In this document: positions 1 through 5,664 of the stretch, in pieces
Numbering within the stretch: the first letter of the stretch is position 1
How the letters are laid out: every line of letters begins with the position of its first letter
Source of the DNA: an uncultured Granulosicoccaceae bacterium
GTDB taxonomy: Bacteria > Pseudomonadota > Gammaproteobacteria > Granulosicoccales > Granulosicoccaceae
Length of the DNA: 5,729 bases
Direction: 5' to 3'
NCBI GenBank assembly: GCA_937951695.1
Contig: CALFBL010000211.1
Coordinates: 1 to 5,729, forward strand
Notes under the pieces: generated by a model
Told to the model about the DNA's origin: nothing
What the model saw: the letters and a program-made list of their open reading frames with translations, nothing else
Database searches by the model: none
Program-made: the position numbers and the translations under genes

Positions 1-126
1 AATGTCCATGAGGTACAGGTGTTCCACAGTGACGTGCGTCACCCCAGAATCTAAGGCCTGTAAGCGTTTGAGCAGGCTGTGAGTTCGAAAACTGGATAAG
101 GCAGAAGGGCCGAGCAGGCAAAGCAT
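1..126 (-). CDS. purL: Phosphoribosylformylglycinamidine synthase PurL, N-terminal fragment (gene continues beyond the left edge)
   Basis: The minus strand reads from ATG at 126-124 without a stop to the window edge, giving 42 residues that begin MLCLLGPSALSSFR and continue with a LLKRLQ helix and an EHLYLMDI segment. This matches the start of the large gammaproteobacterial PurL (E. coli begins MMEILRGSPALSAFR and later has YAEYVHFADL), which belongs to its PurS-like N-terminal domain. The full enzyme is about 1,300 residues, so only a few percent is visible. By family knowledge it is a cytosolic enzyme that makes FGAM from FGAR, glutamine and ATP in de novo purine synthesis. The ATG is chosen because it aligns with the family start; the Shine-Dalgarno is weak. 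The gene is divergent from ssrA. A poor promoter candidate on this strand has TTGGTG (185-180) and TACCAT (162-157) 17 bp apart. I see no PurR box. Identification rests on a short segment. Confidence 0.85.
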   Translation of the reverse strand, partial: MLCLLGPSALSSFRTHSLLKRLQALDSGVTHVTVEHLYLMDI

Positions 127-235
127 CGACAAGTCCGTAAACCGAATGGAGCGCGTATGGTACCGATAGCCGCTGCCCACACCAAGCCCGCCATTGGAAA
201 TTCAGTCTATCAGGGCGATTTTCGCCACCTCGCAC

Positions 236-264
236 TTGAATAATTCCCCCAACAGCCGCATACT
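236..264 (+). promoter_or_regulatory. Candidate sigma70-type promoter of ssrA
   Basis: TTGAAT (236-241) and CATACT (259-264) are separated by exactly 17 bp, each matching the -35/-10 consensus at four of six positions. Transcription would begin near 271, leaving a leader of about 18 nt before the mature tmRNA 5' end at 289. That fits the known maturation of pre-tmRNA by RNase P. This is inference from consensus matching and position only. Confidence 0.45.
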
Positions 265-288
265 CAATTCAGGTGTTGAAACCTCTCT

Positions 289-663
289 GGGGCAGACTTG
301 GCTTCGACGGGAGTGACAAACCCTGAGGTGCATGCCGAGGCTCAGATTACCTCGTAAATCCAGCTGAAAACTTATAGTTGCTAACGATGACAACTACGCA
401 ATGGCTGCATAATTAGACTTTAACCTCTAGTTGTTCAGTTCTACCCTTGTGTCCATTTTGCCTGTGACTTGGACCTTGGGGCATCTGCCACAGGATCGCG
501 TGAAGGGTCGCTCTTACACCGGATCGCTAAACAAATAATGAGCTCGTCTTCTTTCAGGGTGCTAGTCCTCGGTTAGAAGATTAAAGCCAATGACTAAACT
601 AAGCATGTAGTACCAACGGCAGAGTGCTTTCGGACGGGGGTTCGACTCCCCCCTGCTCCACCA
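289..663 (+). ncRNA. ssrA: Transfer-messenger RNA (tmRNA, 10Sa RNA)
   Basis: tmRNA, with SmpB, frees ribosomes stalled on broken mRNAs and appends a degradation tag. The tRNA-like ends are complete: 5' GGGGCAG (289-295) pairs with CTGCTCC (653-659) in seven pairs including the G3-U pair that identifies an alanyl acceptor. The T arm is GGGGG/TTCGACT/CCCCC (636-652), the discriminator is A660, and CCA is encoded at 661-663. Family-conserved blocks are the GGCTTCGACGGG stretch near the 5' end, AGGTGCATGCCGAGG (326-340), the TATAGTT element just before the resume codon, and AAGCATGTAGTACC near the 3' end. The length of 375 nt is normal for a one-piece gammaproteobacterial tmRNA (E. coli 363). The central part should hold the pseudoknots, which I did not fold. 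It is divergent from purL and followed by its own terminator. The smpB gene is not in this window. Confidence 0.97.
380..412 (+). other. tmRNA tag-peptide reading frame (ANDDNYAMAA)
   Basis: From resume codon GCT at 380 the frame reads ANDDNYAMAA and stops at TAA (410-412). It follows the TATAGTT block (374-380), the equivalent of the E. coli TAGTC element that sets the resume codon. The tag ends in AA as required for ClpXP/ClpAP recognition and carries the AND-NY portion bound by SspB in related bacteria. It differs from the common ANDDNYALAA/ANDENYALAA tags by Met in place of Leu at the third position from the end. The upstream charged alanine would add one more Ala at the N-terminus of the finished tag. 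Confidence 0.93.
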
Positions 664-675
664 GCTCGGTAATTG

Positions 676-700
676 AAGCGACCCTCTGGGGTCGCTTTTT
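676..700 (+). terminator. Rho-independent terminator of ssrA
   Basis: A perfect 9-bp stem, AAGCGACCC (676-684) with GGGTCGCTT (689-697), closes a TCTG tetraloop. The stem's 3' end runs into five consecutive T (696-700). It begins 13 nt after the tmRNA CCA end. On the opposite strand the hairpin lacks a good U-tract, so it is probably one-directional. Confidence 0.92.
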
Positions 701-824
701 ATTGCCTGTCAATGTCATTTATCACATAGGACCTGCGTAGATACAAATTCCATTGTCCACCGAACTCTCGTCGAATGTCGGCGCGTCAGTGTCTGGAATG
801 ACGAAAAGTTTCTGTCAAATCCAT
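699..824 (-). other. Doubtful minigene or gene remnant with an in-frame TGA
   Basis: On the minus strand an ATG (824-822) is preceded by AGGAG (836-832) at an ideal 7-nt spacing. That is a better ribosome site than any of the large genes here has. It encodes MDLTETFRHSRH and stops at TGA (788-786). The same frame then continues for 27 sense codons (including REFGG, QWNLYLRR and YVINDID) to TAA (701-699) at the edge of the ssrA terminator. Possible readings are a 12-residue peptide, a small gene of about 40 codons broken by a nonsense mutation, or chance. I recognise no family. A run of 27 open codons is not rare by chance, so support is the Shine-Dalgarno plus frame continuity only. Confidence 0.2.
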
Positions 825-972
825 CAAGTTTCTCCTAAATACAAGAATATTGTTGATTTAGTGAGTGGATTTTCGAACGGATGCAATTGGTAAAATTCAA
901 GTTCACCACGAATTCAGAAACGGGGCTGCTGATCGGTCATCGGCAATGATAACGCCACAATGGCCTTACGAC
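701..972. other. Intergenic stretch between the ssrA terminator and the end of the MocR-type gene
   Basis: No convincing gene lies here. I looked for a second copy of the tmRNA 3' end, as would mark an integrated genomic island, and found none. The segment near 830-900 is AT-rich compared with the flanks. The only coding-like signal is the doubtful minus-strand minigene at 699-824. I see no hairpin with a T-tract following the stop of the MocR-type gene at 973, so that gene's terminator is not identified. Confidence 0.6.
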
Positions 973-2415
973 CTAAGCTGGCCTGAATTCACCAGCCTCA
1001 CACATTCTGCCTTCCCGGCTTAACCAGCCTGCCATCAATTCGATCGATGATCGCTGCTCTTCGGTGTAATTTGAATAACATAAGCGCACGCAATGTCCGT
1101 AGTGCTCGCGATGCGAAAATAACTTACCAGGGGATATGACTATGCCCTGGCTCAGGGCAAACTCGGCGAGTGCCATGGCGCTGAAATTGGCGGGCAATTC
1201 TACCCAGAGCTGATAGCCACCGGTCGGGTTTGATATGCAGGTACCAGCAGGAAAGCAATCAGCAATGTGTTGACGCAGTGCTCGCGCTCGGCTGGCGTAT
1301 AAGTCGCGTGATAATCGCACGTGTCGGCAATAGTGGCCTTCTGCCATATGATGTGCAATCGCATGCTGCGGCAAGCTCACAGAGCGCGCGGAGACCGCTC
1401 GTTTCAAGTCAACGACTTGCTGATGCCAGCGCGCGCCTTCTAACCATCCGATGCGCAGTTCGGGTGCCAGTGTTTTACTGAACGTGCTGCACAGCAGCAC
1501 CCGATCTTCTGTATCAAAAGCCTTTAAATTGCATTGGCGGTGTCTGGCATAGAGCAACTCGCCGTGGGTGTCGTCGTCAATCACGGCCAGCTTATTCTGA
1601 TTGATCAATTCGACCAACGCCACCATGTCGGTTTTATGCATACTGCAACCCAATGGGTTTTGCACGGAGCTGCTCACAACAACCGCTTTGACCGGCAGCT
1701 CATTCATAGCCAATTCTAGGGCAGGTAAACAAATACCCGAGCGAGAGTCAGAGGGGATCTCCACCATCTTGCGTCCGCTTTGTGTAATCGCGCTGGTTAA
1801 TCCGTAATAGGTTGGGGATTCAACCGCAATTAAATCACCAGGTTGCGTGATTGCACAGATACCCAAGTACAACGCTTCCTGTGCGCCATTGGTGATCAAT
1901 ATATCGTCGACTTGAGTGCTCAGGCCATTGCGAACTTCATTGGCTGCAATCTCCTGCCGCAACAGCGCATCGCCAAGCAGGGGTCCGTAATTCATCAAAT
2001 CGCGCTTAGCTAAGCGCCTCATTACGCGGCTCAATTCTCGCGCCCCTGCCGTCGAGGTATCGGGCTTGCCACTGGCGAAAAAAGCTGAGAATTTATGCGC
2101 ATGCCAAGCGCTGCTCATCAGCCCCTCCATGAGCTCTTGCTCTGTACGAGCAACTAGAATATCCCGCGACGCTGTAGGCAAAGCTACCTGTTGTGCTTTT
2201 GGTGTTAGAAGATAATAGCCGGAGCGCGGTCGCGACTCCACCACGCCACTTCGCTCCAGCTCTTCATATACCCGTTGTGCCGTGCTAATGCTAACCCGTT
2301 CGCGGCTTGCAAAATCGCGCAATGACATCAATCGCTCGCCCACTCTTCCGGTGTTTTCCAAGTGGCGACGAGACGCTTCAGCCAACTGTAGATACTTAGG
2401 GAGATTCGTGCTCAT
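973..2415 (-). CDS. MocR-family transcriptional regulator (GntR-type winged helix fused to an aminotransferase-like PLP domain), YjiR-like
   Basis: This is a cytosolic DNA-binding regulator of 480 residues, the usual length for the family. The N-terminal GntR winged helix spans roughly residues 5-72, with a recognition-helix region VSISTAQRVYEELERSG and a wing ending in RPRSGYYL. A linker of about 30-40 residues leads to a fold-type I aminotransferase domain. Its marks are NYGPLLGDALLRQEIA (about 142-157), TNGAQEALYLG, NPLG (N253), the PLP-contacting IDDDTHGELLY (279-289), the Schiff-base lysine in STFSKTLAPELRIGW (K314) and a C-terminal HCVRLCYSN arginine (R444). Such proteins sense PLP or a PLP adduct and usually control a neighbouring gene. 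The ATG at 2415 is preferred over a TTG at 2445 because the family starts near PKYLQLAE and the extra ten residues would overlap the promoter. Divergence from a DUF1127 gene recalls E. coli yjiR/yjiS. It is not obviously PdxR, GabR or TauR. Its ligand is unknown. Confidence 0.93.
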   Translation of the reverse strand: MSTNLPKYLQLAEASRRHLENTGRVGERLMSLRDFASRERVSISTAQRVYEELERSGVVESRPRSGYYLLTPKAQQVALPTASRDILVARTEQELMEGLMSSAWHAHKFSAFFASGKPDTSTAGARELSRVMRRLAKRDLMNYGPLLGDALLRQEIAANEVRNGLSTQVDDILITNGAQEALYLGICAITQPGDLIAVESPTYYGLTSAITQSGRKMVEIPSDSRSGICLPALELAMNELPVKAVVVSSSVQNPLGCSMHKTDMVALVELINQNKLAVIDDDTHGELLYARHRQCNLKAFDTEDRVLLCSTFSKTLAPELRIGWLEGARWHQQVVDLKRAVSARSVSLPQHAIAHHMAEGHYCRHVRLSRDLYASRARALRQHIADCFPAGTCISNPTGGYQLWVELPANFSAMALAEFALSQGIVISPGKLFSHREHYGHCVRLCYSNYTEEQRSSIELMAGWLSREGRMCEAGEFRPA

Positions 2416-2427
2416 CTGTACACTATA
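2416..2427 (-). promoter_or_regulatory. Candidate -10 element giving a leaderless start for the MocR-type gene
   Basis: On the minus strand TATAGT (2427-2422) matches the -10 consensus at five of six positions. It ends only six bases before the ATG at 2415, so transcription would begin at or next to the start codon. No Shine-Dalgarno sequence precedes this ATG, which agrees with a leaderless message. No good -35 lies 17 bp upstream, so the promoter may be weak or activator-dependent. The element sits inside the GTAC repeat cluster, suggesting autoregulation. Confidence 0.35.
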
Positions 2428-2488
2428 ACAGTACCGAATTGCCAAATAGCGGTACAGATCGGCGGAAAACGAATCAGTTCAGTCGTAC
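2416..2488. promoter_or_regulatory. Cluster of GTAC-centred repeats, candidate operator for the MocR-type regulator
   Basis: Four GTAC cores occur within 71 bp, at 2418-2421, 2431-2434, 2452-2455 and 2485-2488. The two central ones form an inverted repeat, CAGTACCG (2429-2436) and CGGTACAG (2450-2457), with core centres 21 bp apart, two helical turns. The outer pair CTGTAC (2416-2421) and GTACAG (2452-2457) is also inverted. The last core lies 33 bp further on, about three turns. MocR regulators generally bind repeated motifs in the gap to a divergent target gene, which is the arrangement here. A fifth GTAC overlaps the start of the DUF1127 gene (2595-2598). Binding by this protein is inferred. 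Confidence 0.45.
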
Positions 2489-2591
2489 CCAGTGCTTGCT
2501 GTGATCGCGTTTTCTGCATCCAGCTGCATCTGTTGGCAGCACGACAAACGCCATAGGCTAAGCCTTTACTCCTATTCTACAGGCTTGGGTT

Positions 2592-2837
2592 ATGGTACAG
2601 CGACAATCGCTCACTTTGAATGGTGCCCGAAACAACGCGTCAAAGAGCACGTTTGACCATTATCGGCAGAGTGAATCGCTAACGAACACCCAACTTTGGA
2701 AAACTTGGTTGCGCCGCTATCGCACTCGAAGACAACTGCGCAACCTGTTGTTGCTCGATCCTGAACGACTGGCTAGGGATTTGGGTATCAGTGTTGATTG
2801 CGCGCGCGCAGAATGCAAGAAGCCTTTTTGGCGATGA
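2592..2837 (+). CDS. Small basic DUF1127 (YjiS-like) protein
   Basis: The gene encodes 81 residues. The N-terminal 30 or so are polar and not conserved in character. Residues 36-81 carry the DUF1127 pattern: W36 and W39, the arginine-rich RRYRTRRQLRNL (41-52), DPERLARDLGIS (56-67) and the characteristic C-terminal KKPFWR (76-81). It is strongly basic, with no signal peptide or membrane segment. DUF1127 proteins are small and often stress- or growth-phase-regulated. In alphaproteobacteria, members have been linked to RNA metabolism and phosphate or carbon uptake, but no general biochemical role is settled. The ATG is the only Met in the protein; the Shine-Dalgarno is poor. It is divergent from the MocR-type regulator, the likely controller, and convergent with dbpA. 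Family membership is confident; function is unknown. Confidence 0.88.
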   Translation: MVQRQSLTLNGARNNASKSTFDHYRQSESLTNTQLWKTWLRRYRTRRQLRNLLLLDPERLARDLGISVDCARAECKKPFWR

Positions 2838-2860
2838 AGGGTAATCCGCCATCACTCGAC

Positions 2861-4267
2861 TCACAGCGTCCTAACCCGATAAGAACGCCCTTTTAATTTA
2901 TCTCCACCCAGCTTCTTCAACGCCACTTTCACGGCATCGCAGCGTACGGCTACATAGGTTCGGTTGCTGACGATCTTTATCTTTCCCACTTGATCACCGG
3001 CTATACCATTTTCACCGGTCAGGGCGCCGAGTACATCGCCGGGCCTGAGTTTGTCTTTTTTGCCGCCGTTGATTTCAAGGGTAACCATTGGCGCTCTTGC
3101 TACGGCCTGATTCAAAGCGCTGGCGGGTGGCAGTTTCTCCTTCTCCACGGCGCGACCTGAAAGCCGTTCAATGTCATTAATTTTGTTGCTGTCCCGGCCT
3201 TCATAAAAATTCCAGGCAACCCCGCTCGCACCGGCTCTTCCGGTGCGCCCGATGCGATGCAAGTGCACACCGACATCTCCTGCCAGATGATAGTTTGCCA
3301 CCACATCGAGCGAATCGATGTCCAGGCCGCGGGCAGCAACATCGGTGGCGATCAGTACGGAAACGCTTTTGTTGGCAAAGCGAATCAGAGTTTGCTCTCG
3401 CACGCGTTGCTCCATATCTCCGTGCAGCGGTAGCACACTGAAGCCAGACTCTTTGAGTTTAGCGGCGACATCTTTGACATCTTGGCGTTTGGAGCAAAAC
3501 ACTAACGCAGACTCGGGTTGATGGTGTTGCAACAATAAGCTCAGTGCGTTCAAGCGTGACTCACCATCAGACACTTTATAAAAATGCTGCTCGAGGGTGA
3601 CTTCATCTGCTCGGGATTCGGCGACGATCATTTCCGGTTCGTTCAACACACGTTGGGCAATGCTTTTGATGCTGTCGGGGTAGGTCGCACTGAGAAGTAG
3701 CGTTTGCCGATTGTCGGGCACGCTTAGTAAGATCGCATCGAGTGATTCTTCAAAACCCATCTGCAGCATACGGTCGGCTTCGTCCAGAACCAGCGTGCCT
3801 AGATTGGTAAGATCGAGCGTGTCTCGCTTTAAATGATCTTCCACGCGTCCCGGTGTACCAACAATAATGTGAACACCCTTTTCCAGCGACACCACCTGGT
3901 TTCTCACTGGGGATCCACCACACAGGGTGAGAATTTTCACGTTGGCAACCCCTCGAGCCAGTCGTCTGATTTCCCCAGATACCTGATCGGCGAGCTCGCG
4001 AGTGGGGCACAATACCAGCGCTTGAACGTTGAATGTTTTGGTGTCCAGTTTTGCCAGTATGCCCAGCCCAAATGCCACCGTTTTGCCTGACCCGGTTTTC
4101 GCCTGTGCGATGACATCACGCCCGGACAATATTAGCGGCAGGCTTTGCGCCTGTATGGGGGTCATTGCCGCGTAACCCAGAGTGGATAAGTTATCGAGCA
4201 ACTCGGCATTCAATTTAAGAGCACTGAAGTCAGACAGGTCTGGCATGGGGTCATTACTCGGGTTCAT
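2861..4267 (-). CDS. dbpA: ATP-dependent RNA helicase DbpA
   Basis: DbpA is a 468-residue DEAD-box helicase that unwinds RNA during late 50S-subunit assembly after binding hairpin 92 of 23S rRNA. All core motifs are seen: Q-motif region GYAAMTPIQAQ (31-41), Walker A AKTGSGKT (56-63), PTRELA (88-93), TPGR (138-141), DEAD (162-165), SAT (193-195), LHGDMEQR (281-288), TDVAARGLD (308-316) and HRIGRTGR (337-344). The C-terminal domain that makes it DbpA rather than RhlE, RhlB or SrmB is present, with GGKKDKLRPGDVLGALTG (401-418), a TYVAVR strand and a basic KLKGRSYRVR end (457-466). Length is close to E. coli DbpA (457). The first ATG is chosen because AGGT stands 8 nt before it; Met8 is a possible alternative. 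No defects are seen. It converges on the DUF1127 gene 23 bp away and is divergent from the DmdA-like gene. Confidence 0.97.
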   Translation of the reverse strand: MNPSNDPMPDLSDFSALKLNAELLDNLSTLGYAAMTPIQAQSLPLILSGRDVIAQAKTGSGKTVAFGLGILAKLDTKTFNVQALVLCPTRELADQVSGEIRRLARGVANVKILTLCGGSPVRNQVVSLEKGVHIIVGTPGRVEDHLKRDTLDLTNLGTLVLDEADRMLQMGFEESLDAILLSVPDNRQTLLLSATYPDSIKSIAQRVLNEPEMIVAESRADEVTLEQHFYKVSDGESRLNALSLLLQHHQPESALVFCSKRQDVKDVAAKLKESGFSVLPLHGDMEQRVREQTLIRFANKSVSVLIATDVAARGLDIDSLDVVANYHLAGDVGVHLHRIGRTGRAGASGVAWNFYEGRDSNKINDIERLSGRAVEKEKLPPASALNQAVARAPMVTLEINGGKKDKLRPGDVLGALTGENGIAGDQVGKIKIVSNRTYVAVRCDAVKVALKKLGGDKLKGRSYRVRTL

Positions 4268-4345
4268 AGCGATTACCTGCTAACGATGGGCTGATGCAAC
4301 AAGGCGTTGCCGCCATTGCACATCTTACAGGTCGGGAGCCGGGCT

Positions 4346-4375
4346 ACTATGTGAGGATGCGTTCGCTCAGCGCAA
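4346..4375 (-). promoter_or_regulatory. Tentative promoter of dbpA
   Basis: On the minus strand TTGCGC (4375-4370) and CATAGT (4351-4346) are 18 bp apart, matching the consensus at three and four of six positions. This would give an untranslated leader of roughly 70 nt before the dbpA ATG. The match is weak and other starts in the 221-bp divergent region are possible. I could not find a convincing promoter for the DmdA-like gene on the other strand. Confidence 0.25.
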
Positions 4376-4488
4376 TAAAACGTCGTTCTCGCGAAAAAAT
4401 CTCTGGTTAACACGAATGGAAACCTGTCACCATCGGCATAGCCGGATTTTCCACTGTAGAACGTGTCTTAACTGACGTAGAACTTGCC

Positions 4489-5664
4489 ATGACTGACAGT
4501 AACGCAGCATCCGAGGCGGAACACTTCGGCTTCGGAACACAGATTCGAAAATCTCCCTACTTTGACGCGACGGTGCGTTGGGGCGCAACGCGGTTCTCGG
4601 TGTACAACCACATGTACATCCCGCGAGATTTTGGCGATCCTGTGCAGAACTTCTGGAACCTGGTCAATGACGCCATCCTGTGTGATGTGGCGGTGGAACG
4701 GCAAGTGGAAATCACCGGCCCCGATGCAGCGAAATTTACTCAGCTATTGACCCCACGGGATATCAGCCAGTGTGCTGTGGGTCAATGCAAGTACGTGCTG
4801 ATCACCAACGCCGAGGGTGGCATATTGAATGATCCGGTTCTGCTGCGTTTGGGCGACAACCACTTCTGGTTATCGCTCGCAGATAACGATGTGCTGCTCT
4901 GGGCGCAAGGGGTGGCGGTGAATTCTGGCCTGGATGTCACCATCACAGAACCGGATGTCTCCCCGCTACAACTGCAAGGGCCGAAGTCGGGTGAGATCAT
5001 GAAGGCACTGTTTGGTGATCGCATTGAATCTTTAAAATACTACTGGTCGGAAGCCGCGACGCTTGACGGGATACCGCTGGTAATCTCTCGTACCGGTTGG
5101 TCCAGCGAGCTGGGGTACGAGCTGTACCTACGTGACGGCTCCAAAGGCGATGAGTTGTGGGAGAAGATCATGGCAGCGGGTGAGCCGTTTGGTTTGACGG
5201 CCGGTCACACGTCCACCATTCGCCGTATTGAAGGCGGCATGTTGTCATACCACGCCGACATGGATATGCACACTAACCCGTTTGAACTCGGGCTGGATCG
5301 ATTAATCAGCCTGGATGGCGACACAGACTTCATCGGTAAACAGGCGCTGCGAGACATCTGGAATGTTGGTGTATCCAGAAAGCAAGTCGGGCTGGAGATT
5401 TCCGGTGAACCCCTGAGCGGGCCCAACACCGCGTTCTGGCCCGTCTTGTCTGGCTGTGAACCGGTCGGCAAGGTGACCTCTGCGGTGTTTTCGCCTCGTC
5501 TAAAAACCAATATTGCTCTGGCTATGGTTGCGATAGAATCGGCTACGACCAGTAACACGCTTCAGGTTCAAACACCCACAGGAACTGTTGAGGCCACGGT
5601 GGTCAACACGCCTTTCTATGACCCCAAGAAGAACATCACTAAAGCCGCTACCGGATCCACCTAA
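4489..5664 (+). CDS. dmdA: Probable dimethylsulfoniopropionate demethylase DmdA (GcvT-fold methyltransferase) or close homologue
   Basis: DmdA moves a methyl group from DMSP to tetrahydrofolate, giving 3-methylthiopropionate and 5-methyl-THF in the cytosol, the first step of marine DMSP demethylation. The 391-residue protein has the GcvT aminomethyltransferase fold and follows the DmdA pattern block by block: FSVYNHMYIP (36-45), CDVAVERQVEITG (65-77), LTPRDIS (87-93), GQCKYVLITNAEGGILNDPV (98-117), HFWLSLADNDVLLWAQG (125-141), EPDVSPLQLQGPKS (154-167), IEGGMLSY (247-254), NPFELGL (263-269) and a VTSAVFSP barrel segment (329-336). Like DmdA, it has Asn-Asp (114-115) where true GcvT has Asp-Asp. 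It is about 20 residues longer than the Pelagibacter enzyme, mainly at the N-terminus. The ATG is the first start codon after the upstream in-frame stop (4408-4410); the ribosome site is poor. No dmdB/C/D, acuI or gcvH/gcvP is adjacent, so a glycine-cleavage role is unlikely. A related methyl donor remains possible. Confidence 0.75.
   Translation: MTDSNAASEAEHFGFGTQIRKSPYFDATVRWGATRFSVYNHMYIPRDFGDPVQNFWNLVNDAILCDVAVERQVEITGPDAAKFTQLLTPRDISQCAVGQCKYVLITNAEGGILNDPVLLRLGDNHFWLSLADNDVLLWAQGVAVNSGLDVTITEPDVSPLQLQGPKSGEIMKALFGDRIESLKYYWSEAATLDGIPLVISRTGWSSELGYELYLRDGSKGDELWEKIMAAGEPFGLTAGHTSTIRRIEGGMLSYHADMDMHTNPFELGLDRLISLDGDTDFIGKQALRDIWNVGVSRKQVGLEISGEPLSGPNTAFWPVLSGCEPVGKVTSAVFSPRLKTNIALAMVAIESATTSNTLQVQTPTGTVEATVVNTPFYDPKKNITKAATGST

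Noticed and set aside
202..393. 63-codon open frame on the plus strand
   Set aside because: It runs into the tmRNA and reads the conserved tmRNA 5' domain in a meaningless frame; there is no family resemblance.
630..663. tmRNA 3' end as an attachment site for an integrated island
   Set aside because: tmRNA genes are common integration targets, but there is no integrase and no second copy of the 3'-end sequence downstream in this window.
1230..1807. Several plus-strand frames of 61-83 codons within the MocR-type gene
   Set aside because: They are shadow frames of the aminotransferase domain, lacking ribosome sites and recognisable motifs.
2679..2864. 61-codon minus-strand open frame overlapping the DUF1127 gene
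   Set aside because: It is the antisense shadow of the DUF1127 coding sequence, whose conserved RTRRQLRNL and KPFWR motifs settle the real strand.
5205..5558. 117-codon minus-strand open frame inside the DmdA-like gene
   Set aside because: It lies entirely antisense to a well-conserved coding region and shows no recognisable domain.
4489..5664. Glycine cleavage T-protein (gcvT)
   Set aside because: The fold is the same, but the signature blocks follow DmdA, Asn-Asp replaces the Asp-Asp of GcvT, and no gcvH or gcvP is next to it.
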